NCBI GenBank assembly: GCA_964416425.1
Contig: CAYQEC010000005.1
Location: forward strand, 45,063 to 109,062
Source: CAYQEC01 sp964416425
GTDB lineage: Bacteria > Actinomycetota > Acidimicrobiia > Spongiisociales > UBA5794
Reading direction: 5' to 3'
Length of the DNA: 64,000 bases
The notes under the pieces were generated by a model. The model saw nothing but the letters and a program-made list of their open reading frames with translations. It was not told the origin of the DNA and made no database searches. Below, piece by piece: positions 41,304 through 49,972 of this stretch (position 1 is its first letter; every line of letters begins with the position of its first letter). Position numbers and translations under genes: made by a program.

Positions 41304-42757
41304 TCGACCTCACCATTCACCAAGCCACCCTGGAGTCGGCGGCGCGCCGCGCCCAGGAGAAGTCGATCCGCATCCCCACCTTCAAGCAGATGCGCGACCC
41401 ATCCCTCGTCCCGGCCTCGATCAAGCAACAGCTCGGCGGGGTCGGCCTGTGGGACCTCGATCCCCTCAATCTGTTCCGGATCACCTGGCACAACGAGCCC
41501 GTCGCCGGCGGCGGCGGCTTCGGGCCGGTCAACTTCCTCGAGATCCCGTCCGAGATCAGCGGGGTCGACGCCCGCATCGTCATGCTGGAGGGCAAGTGGT
41601 TCCCCACCGGGGCCCACAAGGTCGGCGCCGCCTTCGGGTGCCTGGTCCCCCGCCTCGTGACCGGCCAGTTCGACCCGGTCACCCAGAAGGCGGTGTGGCC
41701 TTCCACCGGCAACTACTGCCGGGGCGGCGCCTACGACTCGAATCTGCTGGGGTGCGAGTCGGTCGCCATCCTCCCGGAGGGCATGAGCGCCGAGCGTTTC
41801 CAGTGGCTGGAGTCGGTGGCCGGCGAGATCATCAAGACCCCCGGCACCGAGTCGAACGTCAAGGAGATCTTCGACAAGTGCAACGAGCTGCGCCGCTCGG
41901 GTGAGGATCTGGTGATCTTCAACCAGTTCGACGAGTTCGGGAACTACCTTTGGCACTACGCCTTGACCGGCCCCGCCATGGTCGAGGTGCTGGAGACGGT
42001 GATGGGACCCAACGACCGGTTCGCCGGGGTCACCCTCACCACCGGGTCGGCGGGCACCATCGGCTCGGGCGACTACCTCAAGCAGGTGTACCCGACCTCC
42101 CGCGTCGTTGCCGGGGAGGCGGTGCAGTGCCCCACCATGCTCTCCAACGGGTTCGGCGAGCACCGAATCGAGGGCATCGGCGACAAGCACATCCCGTGGA
42201 TCCACAACCTGAGGAACACGGACATGGCGATCGGCCTCGACGACGAGGCCACCATCAGCCTCATCCGCCTCTTCAACGACTCGGCCGGGCAGGCCTACCT
42301 CGCCGACCAGGGCGTCAAGCCCGACCTCATCGAGAAGCTCCCCCTGCTCGGCATCTCCGGGATCGGCAACCTGCTGATGGCGATCAAGTTCGCCAAGTAC
42401 TACGAGCTGAACGGCCGCGACGTCGTCATGACCCTCGGCACCGACTCGATGGAGATGTACGAGTCACGGCTGGTGGAGCTGAACGAGGAGCGGGGGGCCT
42501 TCACCACCCTCGACGCCGCCGCCTCCTACCACCGGCACCTGCTCGGCGCCGGCATCGACTACGTGCAGGAACTGGGGTACCACGACCGGAAACGGATCCA
42601 CAATCTGAAGTACTACACCTGGGTCGAGCAGCAGGGGAAGACCTACGCCGAGATCCAGGCCCAGTGGTACGACCCCGACTACTGGACGTCGATCCAGGCG
42701 CTGGTCGACCCGATCGACGCCCTCATCGACCGGTTCAACGAGAAGGTCGGGCTGTAG
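41300..42757 (+). CDS. Fold-type II PLP enzyme, cysteine synthase/diaminopropionate lyase-like
   Basis: 485 residues, the last gene of the operon, starting in an ATGA overlap. The PLP lysine is in FPTGAHKVGAAFG (about K107), the phosphate loop in PSTGNYCRGGAY, and TTGSAGTIGSGDYLK provides the second Gly-rich loop. It is longer than cysteine synthases (~310 residues) with N- and C-terminal additions. I do not recognise an assigned substrate. A role in breaking down the amino acid left after both carbamoyl groups are removed would fit its position. Confidence 0.7.
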   Translation: MIDLTIHQATLESAARRAQEKSIRIPTFKQMRDPSLVPASIKQQLGGVGLWDLDPLNLFRITWHNEPVAGGGGFGPVNFLEIPSEISGVDARIVMLEGKWFPTGAHKVGAAFGCLVPRLVTGQFDPVTQKAVWPSTGNYCRGGAYDSNLLGCESVAILPEGMSAERFQWLESVAGEIIKTPGTESNVKEIFDKCNELRRSGEDLVIFNQFDEFGNYLWHYALTGPAMVEVLETVMGPNDRFAGVTLTTGSAGTIGSGDYLKQVYPTSRVVAGEAVQCPTMLSNGFGEHRIEGIGDKHIPWIHNLRNTDMAIGLDDEATISLIRLFNDSAGQAYLADQGVKPDLIEKLPLLGISGIGNLLMAIKFAKYYELNGRDVVMTLGTDSMEMYESRLVELNEERGAFTTLDAAASYHRHLLGAGIDYVQELGYHDRKRIHNLKYYTWVEQQGKTYAEIQAQWYDPDYWTSIQALVDPIDALIDRFNEKVGL

Positions 42758-42769
42758 CGGCGGGGCCGT

Positions 42770-43336
42770 TCAGTCCTCCACCGGCGGCAGGCGGCGCAGG
42801 TAGAGAAGCTGCCGGACGGACGAGACGATGCCGGCGGCGAACACCCCCCACACGAAGGCGGAGCCCGACGCCAGCGCCAGGACAAGCAGCAGCGGCACCC
42901 AGGCGAGGTAGCGCCCGGCCTGGATCCACAGCCCGGTGCGGAGGTGCATCCGCAGCTTCCCCTCCAGGCCGCGCCGCGAGGCCCGGTACCCGGCCAGGTT
43001 GCCCAGGTGGGTGGTGATGACGAGCAGGAACACGCCCCACACGAACCCGACGAACACCTCCCGCCCGGTCGGGGTGAAGATCGTGGTGACGAAGGCGACG
43101 GCGACGCTCGCCACCACGGCGGCTCCGAGGTGGCGGGGTTCCAGGAACCGCTGCTCGGCGACCGCGGCGCGTAGCAGTGGGTTCCCTTCGATCGTGTCCA
43201 CCGGGTAGCTCTCGTAGTGCCGGGCGTAGGAGGCCACCCGCTCCCGTTCCTGGAAGATCGTCAGCACCCAGTCGCCGACCATGAGCACGAGGGTGACGGC
43301 GCCGACCAGCCACGGCGTATCGGCCAGGGTGTGCAC
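42770..43336 (-). CDS. Membrane protein, unknown function
   Basis: 188 residues with four probable membrane segments (residues ~8-25, ~70-90, ~92-110, ~145-170) and a cytoplasmic loop holding ERERVASYARHYESYP. No family is recognised. The start is a GTG at 43336. It is convergent with the PLP enzyme gene (12-base gap) and divergent from the amidase. Confidence 0.6.
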   Translation of the reverse strand: MHTLADTPWLVGAVTLVLMVGDWVLTIFQERERVASYARHYESYPVDTIEGNPLLRAAVAEQRFLEPRHLGAAVVASVAVAFVTTIFTPTGREVFVGFVWGVFLLVITTHLGNLAGYRASRRGLEGKLRMHLRTGLWIQAGRYLAWVPLLLVLALASGSAFVWGVFAAGIVSSVRQLLYLRRLPPVED

Positions 43337-43425
43337 GGCAGGCTCCGTTGGGTTCGGCGGACCGGCCGATTGTAGGAGCGCCGCCGCGCCCTGAGGCCCG
43401 GGAACGGCGCCCTACCATCGCGGCC

Positions 43426-44595
43426 ATGGGGAAGCACCTCGCCCTCGCCCTGCTGCTGGTGGTCGCCACGATGGCGCCGGCCGCCGCCGGCGAGCTGCCG
43501 CCGGGTGGCACCTTCGTCGACGACGACGCCAGCGTGCACCAGGGCACGATCGAGGCCATCGCCGCCCTCGGGATCACCCGCGGCTGCAACCCTCCCGCCA
43601 ACGACCGCTACTGCCCGGAGGATCTGGTGACCCGAGGCCAGATGGCGGCCTTCCTGGCCCGCGCCCTGCACCTCCCGGCAGCCGCCGCCGACGCCTTCTC
43701 CGACGACGCCGATTCGATCTTCGAGGACGACATCAACCGGCTCGCCGCCGCCGGCATCACCCGCGGCTGCAACCCTCCCGTCGACGACCGCTACTGCCCC
43801 GACGACCCGGTGACCCGAGGCCAGATGGCGGCCTTCCTGGCCCGGGCCCTCGACCTGCCGCCTGCCGACGAGTCGGAGAGCTTCGTCGACGACGACACCA
43901 CCCCGTTCGAGCAGAACGTCGAGCAGATCCTCGCCGCCGGCATCACGGTGGGATGCGGACCCGACCGCTTCTGCCCGAACGATCCGACGACCCGAGCCGA
44001 GATGGCGTCGTTCTTGGCGCGGGCCCTCCACCTGAGCCCGATCACGGTGCCGGCGCGACCGATCGCCGTCGACGTCGTGCCCCGGGCGGGATGGGGCGCC
44101 GCCCCGCCGCAGGGCTCCTTCACGCCGCACGAGATCGACCACATCACGATCCATCACGCCTGGAGCGAGAACGGCGGCTCCGGCCCCACCGTGTTCCGGA
44201 GTTGGCAGAACTACCACCTGTCGCTGGGATGGCCCGACCTGGCGTACCACTTCATCGTGGGCAAGGACGGGAAGGTGTACGAGGGCCGCCCCTACACCGC
44301 GGTCGGCGACACCGCCACCTCCTACGACCCCACCGGGCACTTCCTCATCGTGGTGGAGGGCAACTTCGACCATGACCAGCCGAACGCGGCACAGCTCGAG
44401 ATGCTGGCGCGGATGATCGCCTGGGCGTCGGCGCAGTTCGACGTCCCCGTCGACGAGATCGCCGGGCACCGCGACTACGCCGGCACGACCTGCCCCGGGG
44501 CCAACCTCTACGCCAAGATCGTCGACGGGTCACTGGCCGAACGCGCCGCCGAGATCCTGGCGGCGGGCGGGGTCACCCTCACCTACGACGGCTGA
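43426..44595 (+). CDS. PGRP/amidase_2-type N-acetylmuramoyl-L-alanine amidase with three S-layer-like repeats
   Basis: 389 residues. After a signal peptide (LALALLLVVATMAPAAAG) come three repeats of ~60 residues (ITRGCNPPANDRYCPEDLVTRGQM in the first), presumably wall-binding. The PGRP/amidase domain from about residue 205 has the zinc ligands HITIHHAW and GHRDYAGTTCPG and the catalytic-region YHFIVGKDGKVYEGRP. It should cleave peptidoglycan stem peptides from the glycan. ATG at 43426 gives the signal peptide. Its end overlaps the next, convergent gene by 13 bases. Confidence 0.9.
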   Translation: MGKHLALALLLVVATMAPAAAGELPPGGTFVDDDASVHQGTIEAIAALGITRGCNPPANDRYCPEDLVTRGQMAAFLARALHLPAAAADAFSDDADSIFEDDINRLAAAGITRGCNPPVDDRYCPDDPVTRGQMAAFLARALDLPPADESESFVDDDTTPFEQNVEQILAAGITVGCGPDRFCPNDPTTRAEMASFLARALHLSPITVPARPIAVDVVPRAGWGAAPPQGSFTPHEIDHITIHHAWSENGGSGPTVFRSWQNYHLSLGWPDLAYHFIVGKDGKVYEGRPYTAVGDTATSYDPTGHFLIVVEGNFDHDQPNAAQLEMLARMIAWASAQFDVPVDEIAGHRDYAGTTCPGANLYAKIVDGSLAERAAEILAAGGVTLTYDG

Positions 44596-44921
44596 GGGCC
44601 GCCGCTCGGCGGTGACTCCTGCGGGGTGACGTTGCGGGGCGGGAGCCCGGCGAGGGTGCGGAAGGCGCGGCGCAGGCCCTTCCGGTTGAGCACGACGTGG
44701 CCCACGGTCACCAGGGCGATGCTCACCGACACCCAGAAGTGCACGTCTTTCCACTCCGATTTCGTCAGCCAGAGGATCTCGATCCATCCGGAGCGCCGGC
44801 CGGTCGGGGCGAAGTAGAGCAGGAACCCGGTGACGGCGACGACGACCCACCCGAACACCATGATGGAGGAGAAGACCGCCCGGAGGCGGAGCCGGATCCG
44901 CGGCCAGTTGGAGCGTGCCAC
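44583..44921 (-). CDS. Small membrane protein, DUF4405-like
   Basis: 112 residues with two membrane segments (VFGWVVVAVTGFLLYFAP and VHFWVSVSIALVTVGHVVLN). The histidines HFW and GHVVLN and the loop KSEWKDVHFW resemble the small DUF4405/cytochrome b561-like membrane proteins. The start is a GTG at 44921. It overlaps the 3' end of the amidase gene. Confidence 0.55.
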   Translation of the reverse strand: MARSNWPRIRLRLRAVFSSIMVFGWVVVAVTGFLLYFAPTGRRSGWIEILWLTKSEWKDVHFWVSVSIALVTVGHVVLNRKGLRRAFRTLAGLPPRNVTPQESPPSGGPQPS

Positions 44922-44948
44922 GTCGCCACGCTACACGCCGGCTGCGCC

Positions 44949-45338
44949 CTATTGATGGGTGGTGTGCTCCGGGATGATCCGGATGATCAGCCGCTCGGTG
45001 CCGGGCGGGTCGTACTCGTACCGCTCGACCCCGAAGTACTTGTGAGTCAGGGAGTCGATGAAGGCGTGGTGCGGGTCGGGCTCGATCTCCACCGGGCCCC
45101 TGATCTCGAGGTAGCGATAGGGGTCGTCCGGGTCCTGGATGGACACCGCGATCCGTGGGAAGCGGCGCAGGTTCTCCAGGCGTTGTTTGGCCGGGGTGGC
45201 GCTGATGAGGAGCGCCTCCCCGTCCCAGTCGTACCACACCGGGTGGCTCTGCGGCTCCCCGCCCGGCCCGATCGTCGCCACGTGGGCGAAGCCTTTCTTC
45301 TCGAGGATGTCTCGATGCGATTCCGGAATGACGGTCAT
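44949..45338 (-). CDS. PPOX-class FMN/F420-dependent oxidoreductase
   Basis: 129 residues, the size of the small split-barrel PPOX family. KGFAHVATIGPGGEPQSHPV and YDWDGEALLIS match the F420- or FMN-binding N terminus; KQRLENLRRFPRIAVSI is the second typical segment. The cofactor cannot be settled, though F420 is common in actinobacteria. The ATG at 45338 is preceded by AGGAGAAT. It stands alone upstream of the DUF4405-like gene. Confidence 0.82.
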   Translation of the reverse strand: MTVIPESHRDILEKKGFAHVATIGPGGEPQSHPVWYDWDGEALLISATPAKQRLENLRRFPRIAVSIQDPDDPYRYLEIRGPVEIEPDPHHAFIDSLTHKYFGVERYEYDPPGTERLIIRIIPEHTTHQ

Positions 45339-45399
45339 CGCGATTCTCCTCGCCTTGCCGTAGGTGAGAACACGGTGCGGCGGGGGAATCTTCCGGGGG

Positions 45400-46479
45400 T
45401 CAGTCGATCGGATCGGAGGAAGGAGCGGCCGACCCACCCGAGGCGTCCCCGGGATCGGCGACCAAGGCATCCCATTCCGCCTCGGTGATGGACCGCACCG
45501 AGCGCGCGGCCGCCAGCAGTTCCTCGGTCGAGACATCGCCACTCTCGACGGCGAAGGTGAGGTCGTTGCCGTCGGTCCACACCACCGCCCAGTCCGATCC
45601 GCCGGTCGGGGTGAGCACTCCGGGACGGCCGTTGACGTCGACCCGGCGCGCCTCGCCAGAACGGAGCAGGAACCCGACCTGATCGGGCGCCCAGCCTTCG
45701 AATGAGAAGAGGTCCACGTAGCCCGCCGCCGCGCCATACACGACCTCGCGCAGAATCACACCCGCTGGTGGCGCCAGCATCTGGTCTCCGTCGTAGACCG
45801 GTTCCAGTCCGTCCGGCACGGCTCCGGCGGCGGTGCCATCGAGTGCGACCGCCACCGCAATCTCGAGTACGGCATCGTCGGAGAGTCCACGGGCGATCAG
45901 CAGTGACGTGGAACCGGCTCCGCCCTGCCACTGCACCTCGGTCGTCTCACTCCCGGACTGAGGATCGGGCAGGAAGCGTGTCAACGTCACCCCGTTGCGT
46001 TCGATCGTCTCGGAGGGACCGGCGAAGTCGGCGACCTCGCTGAGGTAGTCGTCGGAGGCGCCCGTCACGACGGCCACGGCCTGCTCGAGGCCGGTTTCGC
46101 TCTCTCGTGCCCACATCTGCATCTCGGCGCCACCGTCTGCGAAGGCATCGGATGACTCGCTCTTCGCGGTGATGCGGGCGTCCGGTCCCAACACCCCCGC
46201 CGGGTCGGCCATCACCACGAACGGGCTCGTCGGACCCGCCTGCTCCCCCATCGGTTGGCCGTCGCCCCGCAACGCGAGGGTGCTGACGCCGACCAGCGCC
46301 AACACCAGGGCTGCGGCCGCCACTGCAGCCGGCCAGGCGCGACGCGGGGAACGAGGCGGAGGACCGAGCGTCGAGGAGGTCAGCTCCTCCAGCTCTCGGG
46401 CCGGAGCCGTGCGATCGGCGACGAGTTGGTAGACGCGCCGGAATGCCAGCGCCTCAGGTGTCGAGCGGTCAACGTCCAT
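45400..46479 (-). CDS. Membrane-anchored protein paired with sigma factor (probable anti-sigma)
   Basis: 359 residues: a ~48-residue cytoplasmic N terminus, one membrane segment (WPAAVAAAALVLALVGVSTLAL) and a large external domain. It overlaps the sigma factor gene by 11 bases and has the same overall layout as the protein at 5292-6287, though the external domains are unlike each other. An anti-sigma or sensing role is inferred. No zinc-binding anti-sigma motif is visible. Confidence 0.65.
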   Translation of the reverse strand: MDVDRSTPEALAFRRVYQLVADRTAPARELEELTSSTLGPPPRSPRRAWPAAVAAAALVLALVGVSTLALRGDGQPMGEQAGPTSPFVVMADPAGVLGPDARITAKSESSDAFADGGAEMQMWARESETGLEQAVAVVTGASDDYLSEVADFAGPSETIERNGVTLTRFLPDPQSGSETTEVQWQGGAGSTSLLIARGLSDDAVLEIAVAVALDGTAAGAVPDGLEPVYDGDQMLAPPAGVILREVVYGAAAGYVDLFSFEGWAPDQVGFLLRSGEARRVDVNGRPGVLTPTGGSDWAVVWTDGNDLTFAVESGDVSTEELLAAARSVRSITEAEWDALVADPGDASGGSAAPSSDPID

Positions 46480-46951
46480 CGAGTACCCCTTTCAACGAGC
46501 GGCGCGCCAGGTGCAGGTATCGCTTCACGGTGCCGGGTCGGGCACCCATGAGGCGAGCCGCCTCCGCGATCGAGAGGTCGGCCCAGTACACGAGGTAGGT
46601 CGCGGCCCGCTGCCGGAGCGGCAGCCCCATCACGGCGGCGATCACCTCCGGCCGGGGCTCCGACGGCGGCGGCGAGTGTGGTGTCTCGAACACCCGGGCG
46701 GGTGGCGTTCGCCGTCCGGCCGTTGACCGGGCCTGGTTCAGCACCGCCCGGAACAGGTACGCCCGCGGTTCCTCGAGGCTGCTCAGCGACCGGCGCGCCA
46801 GTGTCCGCAGCACGACTGCGGATACCACATCCTCGGCGCCGTCCGATCCCACGAGGGAGGCGGCGAAGCGCACGAGGTCGTCCTTGTGCTTCCGATAGAT
46901 CTCGGAATCGTTCACATCCTCACCACACGCCGGAGACCGGATCGGTTGCAT
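46469..46951 (-). CDS. ECF/SigE-type RNA polymerase sigma factor
   Basis: 160 residues. Region 2 (EIYRKHKDDLVRFAASLVGSDGAEDVVSAV) and region 4 (LSIAEAARLMGARPGTVKRYLHLARRSLKGVL) are clear. The ATG at 46951 is one choice; a GTG at 46915 (VNDSEIYRK) is also possible and gives a more usual N terminus. It is coupled to the downstream membrane protein. The divergent PadR gene shares its upstream region. Confidence 0.85.
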   Translation of the reverse strand: MQPIRSPACGEDVNDSEIYRKHKDDLVRFAASLVGSDGAEDVVSAVVLRTLARRSLSSLEEPRAYLFRAVLNQARSTAGRRTPPARVFETPHSPPPSEPRPEVIAAVMGLPLRQRAATYLVYWADLSIAEAARLMGARPGTVKRYLHLARRSLKGVLDGR

Positions 46952-46999
46952 CGCATCGCCATTGTCCTCCGATGGCAGCGTCCCCACGGCACTCTCGTC

Positions 47000-47044
47000 T
47001 TGCCAGGCTCGCGGCTTCACGACTATTCTAGATTGAGAATAGTC
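47000..47044 (+). promoter_or_regulatory. PadR promoter and operator
   Basis: A perfect palindrome GACTATTCT-N6-AGAATAGTC (47021-47044) lies 21 bases before the PadR GTG in otherwise GC-rich DNA. A -35-like TTGCCA (47000-47005) and a -10-like TATTCT (47024-47029) are 18 bases apart, the latter inside the palindrome. PadR repressors are usually autoregulated from such sites. Confidence 0.7.
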
Positions 47045-47065
47045 AAGCGAACAGGAGAGGCATCC

Positions 47066-47608
47066 GTGTCGGCCCAGCTCGCCATCCTCGGACTGCTCGT
47101 GGAGCAGCCGCTCCACGGCTACGGCGTCGAGCGGATCATCGAGCAGCGCGGGATGCGGAAGTGGACGCCGATCGGGTTCTCGTCGATCTACCACCTGCTC
47201 GACCAGCTCGTGGCCGACGGGCTCGCCACGGTCAGCGTCGAGCCGGCGCCGGGGCGGGGCAAGGAGCGCCGGATCCACGCCGCCACCCCGAAGGGACGCC
47301 GGCTCTGGGAGACCGAGACCCTCCAGGTGCTGGCCGACGTCGAGGCTTCCCCCGGCGAGTTCCTGCTGGCGCTCTCGGGCTTCCCGCTCCTCGACCGCGG
47401 CGCCGCCGGTGACGCCCTGGCGCGGCGGCGCGCCGACCTCGAGCACCGCATCACCGACCTCGACCACGACGAAGCGTCGGCCCGTCCCATGCCTCCCCAC
47501 GCCGAGGCGATGTTCGACTTCATCCGATCCCGCCTGGCCGCCGAGGGCGACTGGCTCGCCCGGTTCCTCGACGGCCTCCCCGACCGATCCGAGGAGGCTC
47601 CGTCATGA
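47066..47608 (+). CDS. PadR-family transcriptional regulator
   Basis: 180 residues. The PadR winged helix is typical (AILGLLVEQPLHGYGVERII, FSSIYHLLDQLVADGLATV, KERRIHAATPKGRRLWE), followed by a helical dimerisation region. The start is GTG at 47066 behind AGGAGAGG. It is co-translated (ATGA) with a GyrI-like protein, so the two probably form a ligand-sensing regulatory unit. The palindrome upstream suggests autoregulation. Confidence 0.9.
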   Translation: MSAQLAILGLLVEQPLHGYGVERIIEQRGMRKWTPIGFSSIYHLLDQLVADGLATVSVEPAPGRGKERRIHAATPKGRRLWETETLQVLADVEASPGEFLLALSGFPLLDRGAAGDALARRRADLEHRITDLDHDEASARPMPPHAEAMFDFIRSRLAAEGDWLARFLDGLPDRSEEAPS

Positions 47609-48213
47609 GCAGCGTCGACCTGAAGAAGACCTATCGGGATCACTACACGGCCCGGGACGAGCCGGTGCTCGTCGAGATCGCGGCCCGTCCCTTCCTGATG
47701 ATCGACGGCGAAGGCGACCCCAACACTGCCCAGGCCTACCAAGACGCCCTCGCCACCCTCTACCCCCTCGCCTACGGAGTCCGCAAGGCGGTCAAGGACG
47801 CCACCGGCATCGCCTACACCGTCATGCCGCTCGAGGGCCTGTGGTGGGTCGACGACTGGGCCGAGTTCGACATCGCCGACAAGTCCAACTGGAAGTGGAC
47901 GATGCTGATCAGCCTCCCCGACGAGGCCACCCCCGACCTCGATGCCGCGGTCATCGCCGACGTGACAGCCAAGAAGGACCTCCCCTCCGGTGACCTGGCC
48001 CGCTACCAGCACTTCGGCGACGGGCCGGCCGCCCAGATCCTGCACCGGGGCCCGTACGCCGCCGAGGGTCCCACCATCGCGCGGCTCCACGGGTTCATCA
48101 CCGACGAGGGCTACCGCTTCGGCGGGGAGCACCACGAGATCTACCTCACCGACGTCCGCCGCAGCGCCCCCGAGAACAACCGCACCATCATCCGCCAGCC
48201 CGTCACCCGCTGA
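47605..48213 (+). CDS. GyrI-like small-molecule-binding protein
   Basis: 202 residues. VEIAARPFLMIDGEGDPNTAQAYQDALATLYPLAYGVRKAV and the WWVDDW segment match the GyrI-like/SbmC ligand-binding family often encoded next to PadR or MerR regulators. It may bind or modify a drug-like ligand; activity cannot be stated. The ATG is inside the PadR stop. Confidence 0.85.
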   Translation: MSSVDLKKTYRDHYTARDEPVLVEIAARPFLMIDGEGDPNTAQAYQDALATLYPLAYGVRKAVKDATGIAYTVMPLEGLWWVDDWAEFDIADKSNWKWTMLISLPDEATPDLDAAVIADVTAKKDLPSGDLARYQHFGDGPAAQILHRGPYAAEGPTIARLHGFITDEGYRFGGEHHEIYLTDVRRSAPENNRTIIRQPVTR

Positions 48214-48450
48214 TCCGGCGACGCCGGCTCTTATCCGCCAGAATCGATGGAACCGGGAGGTCGCCCGTTGCGTCTGGGGCGATGGACGAGATAGTGATAG
48301 AGAGCGTGGCACCGATGCCGACCACGCCCTGCCACAGCCACCTCGGCTCGCTAGACCATCACGCCCCTAGAGCGGTCGCGTTCAGCATCACCATCGAGTG
48401 GATTTCGGACTACGTTGGCGATCAGGCTTCGGACAAACTGAGGAACCAAG

Positions 48451-49356
48451 ATGCCGGCCGATTGGATGCCGCTAAGCGAACGCAGCAAACCACACACTAC
48501 ATATAACGATCTTCACAAGGGCGTGCCGCCCTGGCTTGTTCAATCGCTGCTCTCTTGGACCGAGGAAGGCTTCACCACCTATCACACCGTGACGGTGGGC
48601 ATTGGCCGGACAGAGCAACAAGGACGACACAGTGTCGAAAGGATACGCGCGGCCGAGCGCAGACTGAGGTTCCAGTTGTCCGCGACTCTGGCTCGCGATA
48701 TGTGGGCCGAAATGGCATCGCTGTTGGCCGCCAACGAGACACTGCTACTCGACACAGTCGACTGGCTGCTGCATCAGGACCATCGGAAGGGGCAGGCAGC
48801 GCGAACCCTGGATGGGTACTTGAAGGACGGCGGCTCTGCGTGGGGTGTCGTCTCCGACGGCGAGGCACATAGGCTCGAGAAACGCGTCGATAATGCGGCG
48901 AAGGCTGACTATGAACTCGCGGTTGAGCCAAGCGACAACGCCGCTGCGTATCTGCAGTCTGCGTGGTCCAAGATCTATGGCATCCACCCCGATCCAAGCG
49001 GGGCGTACGCAGAAGCAGTAATGGCCGTCGAGGCTGTGGCCAATCCTGTTGTGCTGCCCAGCGACAACGCGGCCACTCTTGGCAAGGTCATCAGCGCGAT
49101 ACAGGATGCACCACAGAAGTACGGCATGGTGCTCGAACCGAAGGGAATGTCGTCCATGGACGGCGTTCTGGCTATGTTGAAGCTGCTTTGGCGAGCCCAG
49201 CTCCGCCATGGCACCGACGACAAGGATGCACCCCGCCGGGTCAATCAACAGCAGGCTGAGGCAGCCATACACCTGGCTATCACCTTGGTCCAGTGGTTTC
49301 GTTCTGGATCGGTGCGCTGCGAGCCAACAGAAGACGCGATGGGCCCAACCGACTAG
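48451..49356 (+). CDS. Hypothetical protein, likely horizontally acquired
   Basis: 301 residues, visibly AT-richer than every neighbour and using codons such as ATA, TAT and AAT that are rare elsewhere in the window. No family is firmly recognised. The C-terminal part (IYGIHPDPSGAYAEAVMAVEAVANPVV, then a Leu/Trp-rich region ending AIHLAITLVQWF) resembles helical domains in abortive-infection or accessory proteins. The start is ATG 48451. Flanks show no transposase. A stem-loop follows at 49385. Confidence 0.6.
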   Translation: MPADWMPLSERSKPHTTYNDLHKGVPPWLVQSLLSWTEEGFTTYHTVTVGIGRTEQQGRHSVERIRAAERRLRFQLSATLARDMWAEMASLLAANETLLLDTVDWLLHQDHRKGQAARTLDGYLKDGGSAWGVVSDGEAHRLEKRVDNAAKADYELAVEPSDNAAAYLQSAWSKIYGIHPDPSGAYAEAVMAVEAVANPVVLPSDNAATLGKVISAIQDAPQKYGMVLEPKGMSSMDGVLAMLKLLWRAQLRHGTDDKDAPRRVNQQQAEAAIHLAITLVQWFRSGSVRCEPTEDAMGPTD

Positions 49357-49384
49357 TGATCGGGCCCACCGGCGACCAGGTGAC

Positions 49385-49402
49385 TGGGGGTCAGATCCCC
49401 CA
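49385..49402 (+). terminator. Short hairpin after the AT-rich gene
   Basis: TGGGGG-TCAGAT-CCCCCA forms a 6-bp stem 28 bases after the stop codon of the AT-rich gene and just before the DUF1697 gene. There is no T run. It may be a weak terminator or a boundary repeat of an acquired segment. Confidence 0.35.
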
Positions 49403-49431
49403 AACGCACGTCGACGGGTAGCCTCGCCGGG

Positions 49432-49968
49432 GTGAGCGAGCACACCAAGGTCGCCCTGCTGCGCGGCATCAACGTCGGCGGGCGCCACCGGGTCCCCATG
49501 GCGGATTTGCGTGACCTCGCGGCCTCGCTTGGGTTCGGTGACCCCGTCACCTACATCCAGTCCGGCAATCTCGTATTCGACACCCACCTCGACGACATCG
49601 CCACCGTGGCCACCCTGGCGAGCGCCCTCGAGGACCGCTTCGGCTTCCCGGTCCCGGTGATGGTGCGCTCCGCCGCCGAGCTGGGGGCGGTGGCCGCCTC
49701 CCATCCCTTCGCCGCCCTCGAGCTGGAGCCGCGCTTTCTGATGGTGGCCTTCCTCGACCGCGTCCCGACGGTCGACGCCGTCATCGACGCCGCGTCGTAC
49801 CTCCCCGACCGGTTCACGATCGACGGGCGGGAGGTCTACCTCGCCTACCCGAACGGCTCCGGCCGCTCCAAGCTCAACCACACGCTGCTGGAGGGGCGCC
49901 TCGGGGCGTCGGCCACGATCCGCAACTGGCCCTCCGTCACCACCCTCGCCGAGCTCGCCGCCCGCTGA
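49432..49968 (+). CDS. DUF1697 family protein
   Basis: 178 residues, full length for DUF1697, with the hallmark VALLRGINVGGRHRVPMADLRDLAASLGF at the N terminus and IQSGNLVFD. Proteins of this family have no assigned biochemical role. The start is a GTG at 49432. It is convergent with the CDF transporter gene, 4 bases apart. Confidence 0.92.
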   Translation: MSEHTKVALLRGINVGGRHRVPMADLRDLAASLGFGDPVTYIQSGNLVFDTHLDDIATVATLASALEDRFGFPVPVMVRSAAELGAVAASHPFAALELEPRFLMVAFLDRVPTVDAVIDAASYLPDRFTIDGREVYLAYPNGSGRSKLNHTLLEGRLGASATIRNWPSVTTLAELAAR

Positions 49969-49972
49969 TCGA

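Noticed and set aside
49385..49402. Terminal repeat of a mobile element around the AT-rich gene
   Set aside because: Only one copy is seen; no transposase or matching repeat on the other flank.
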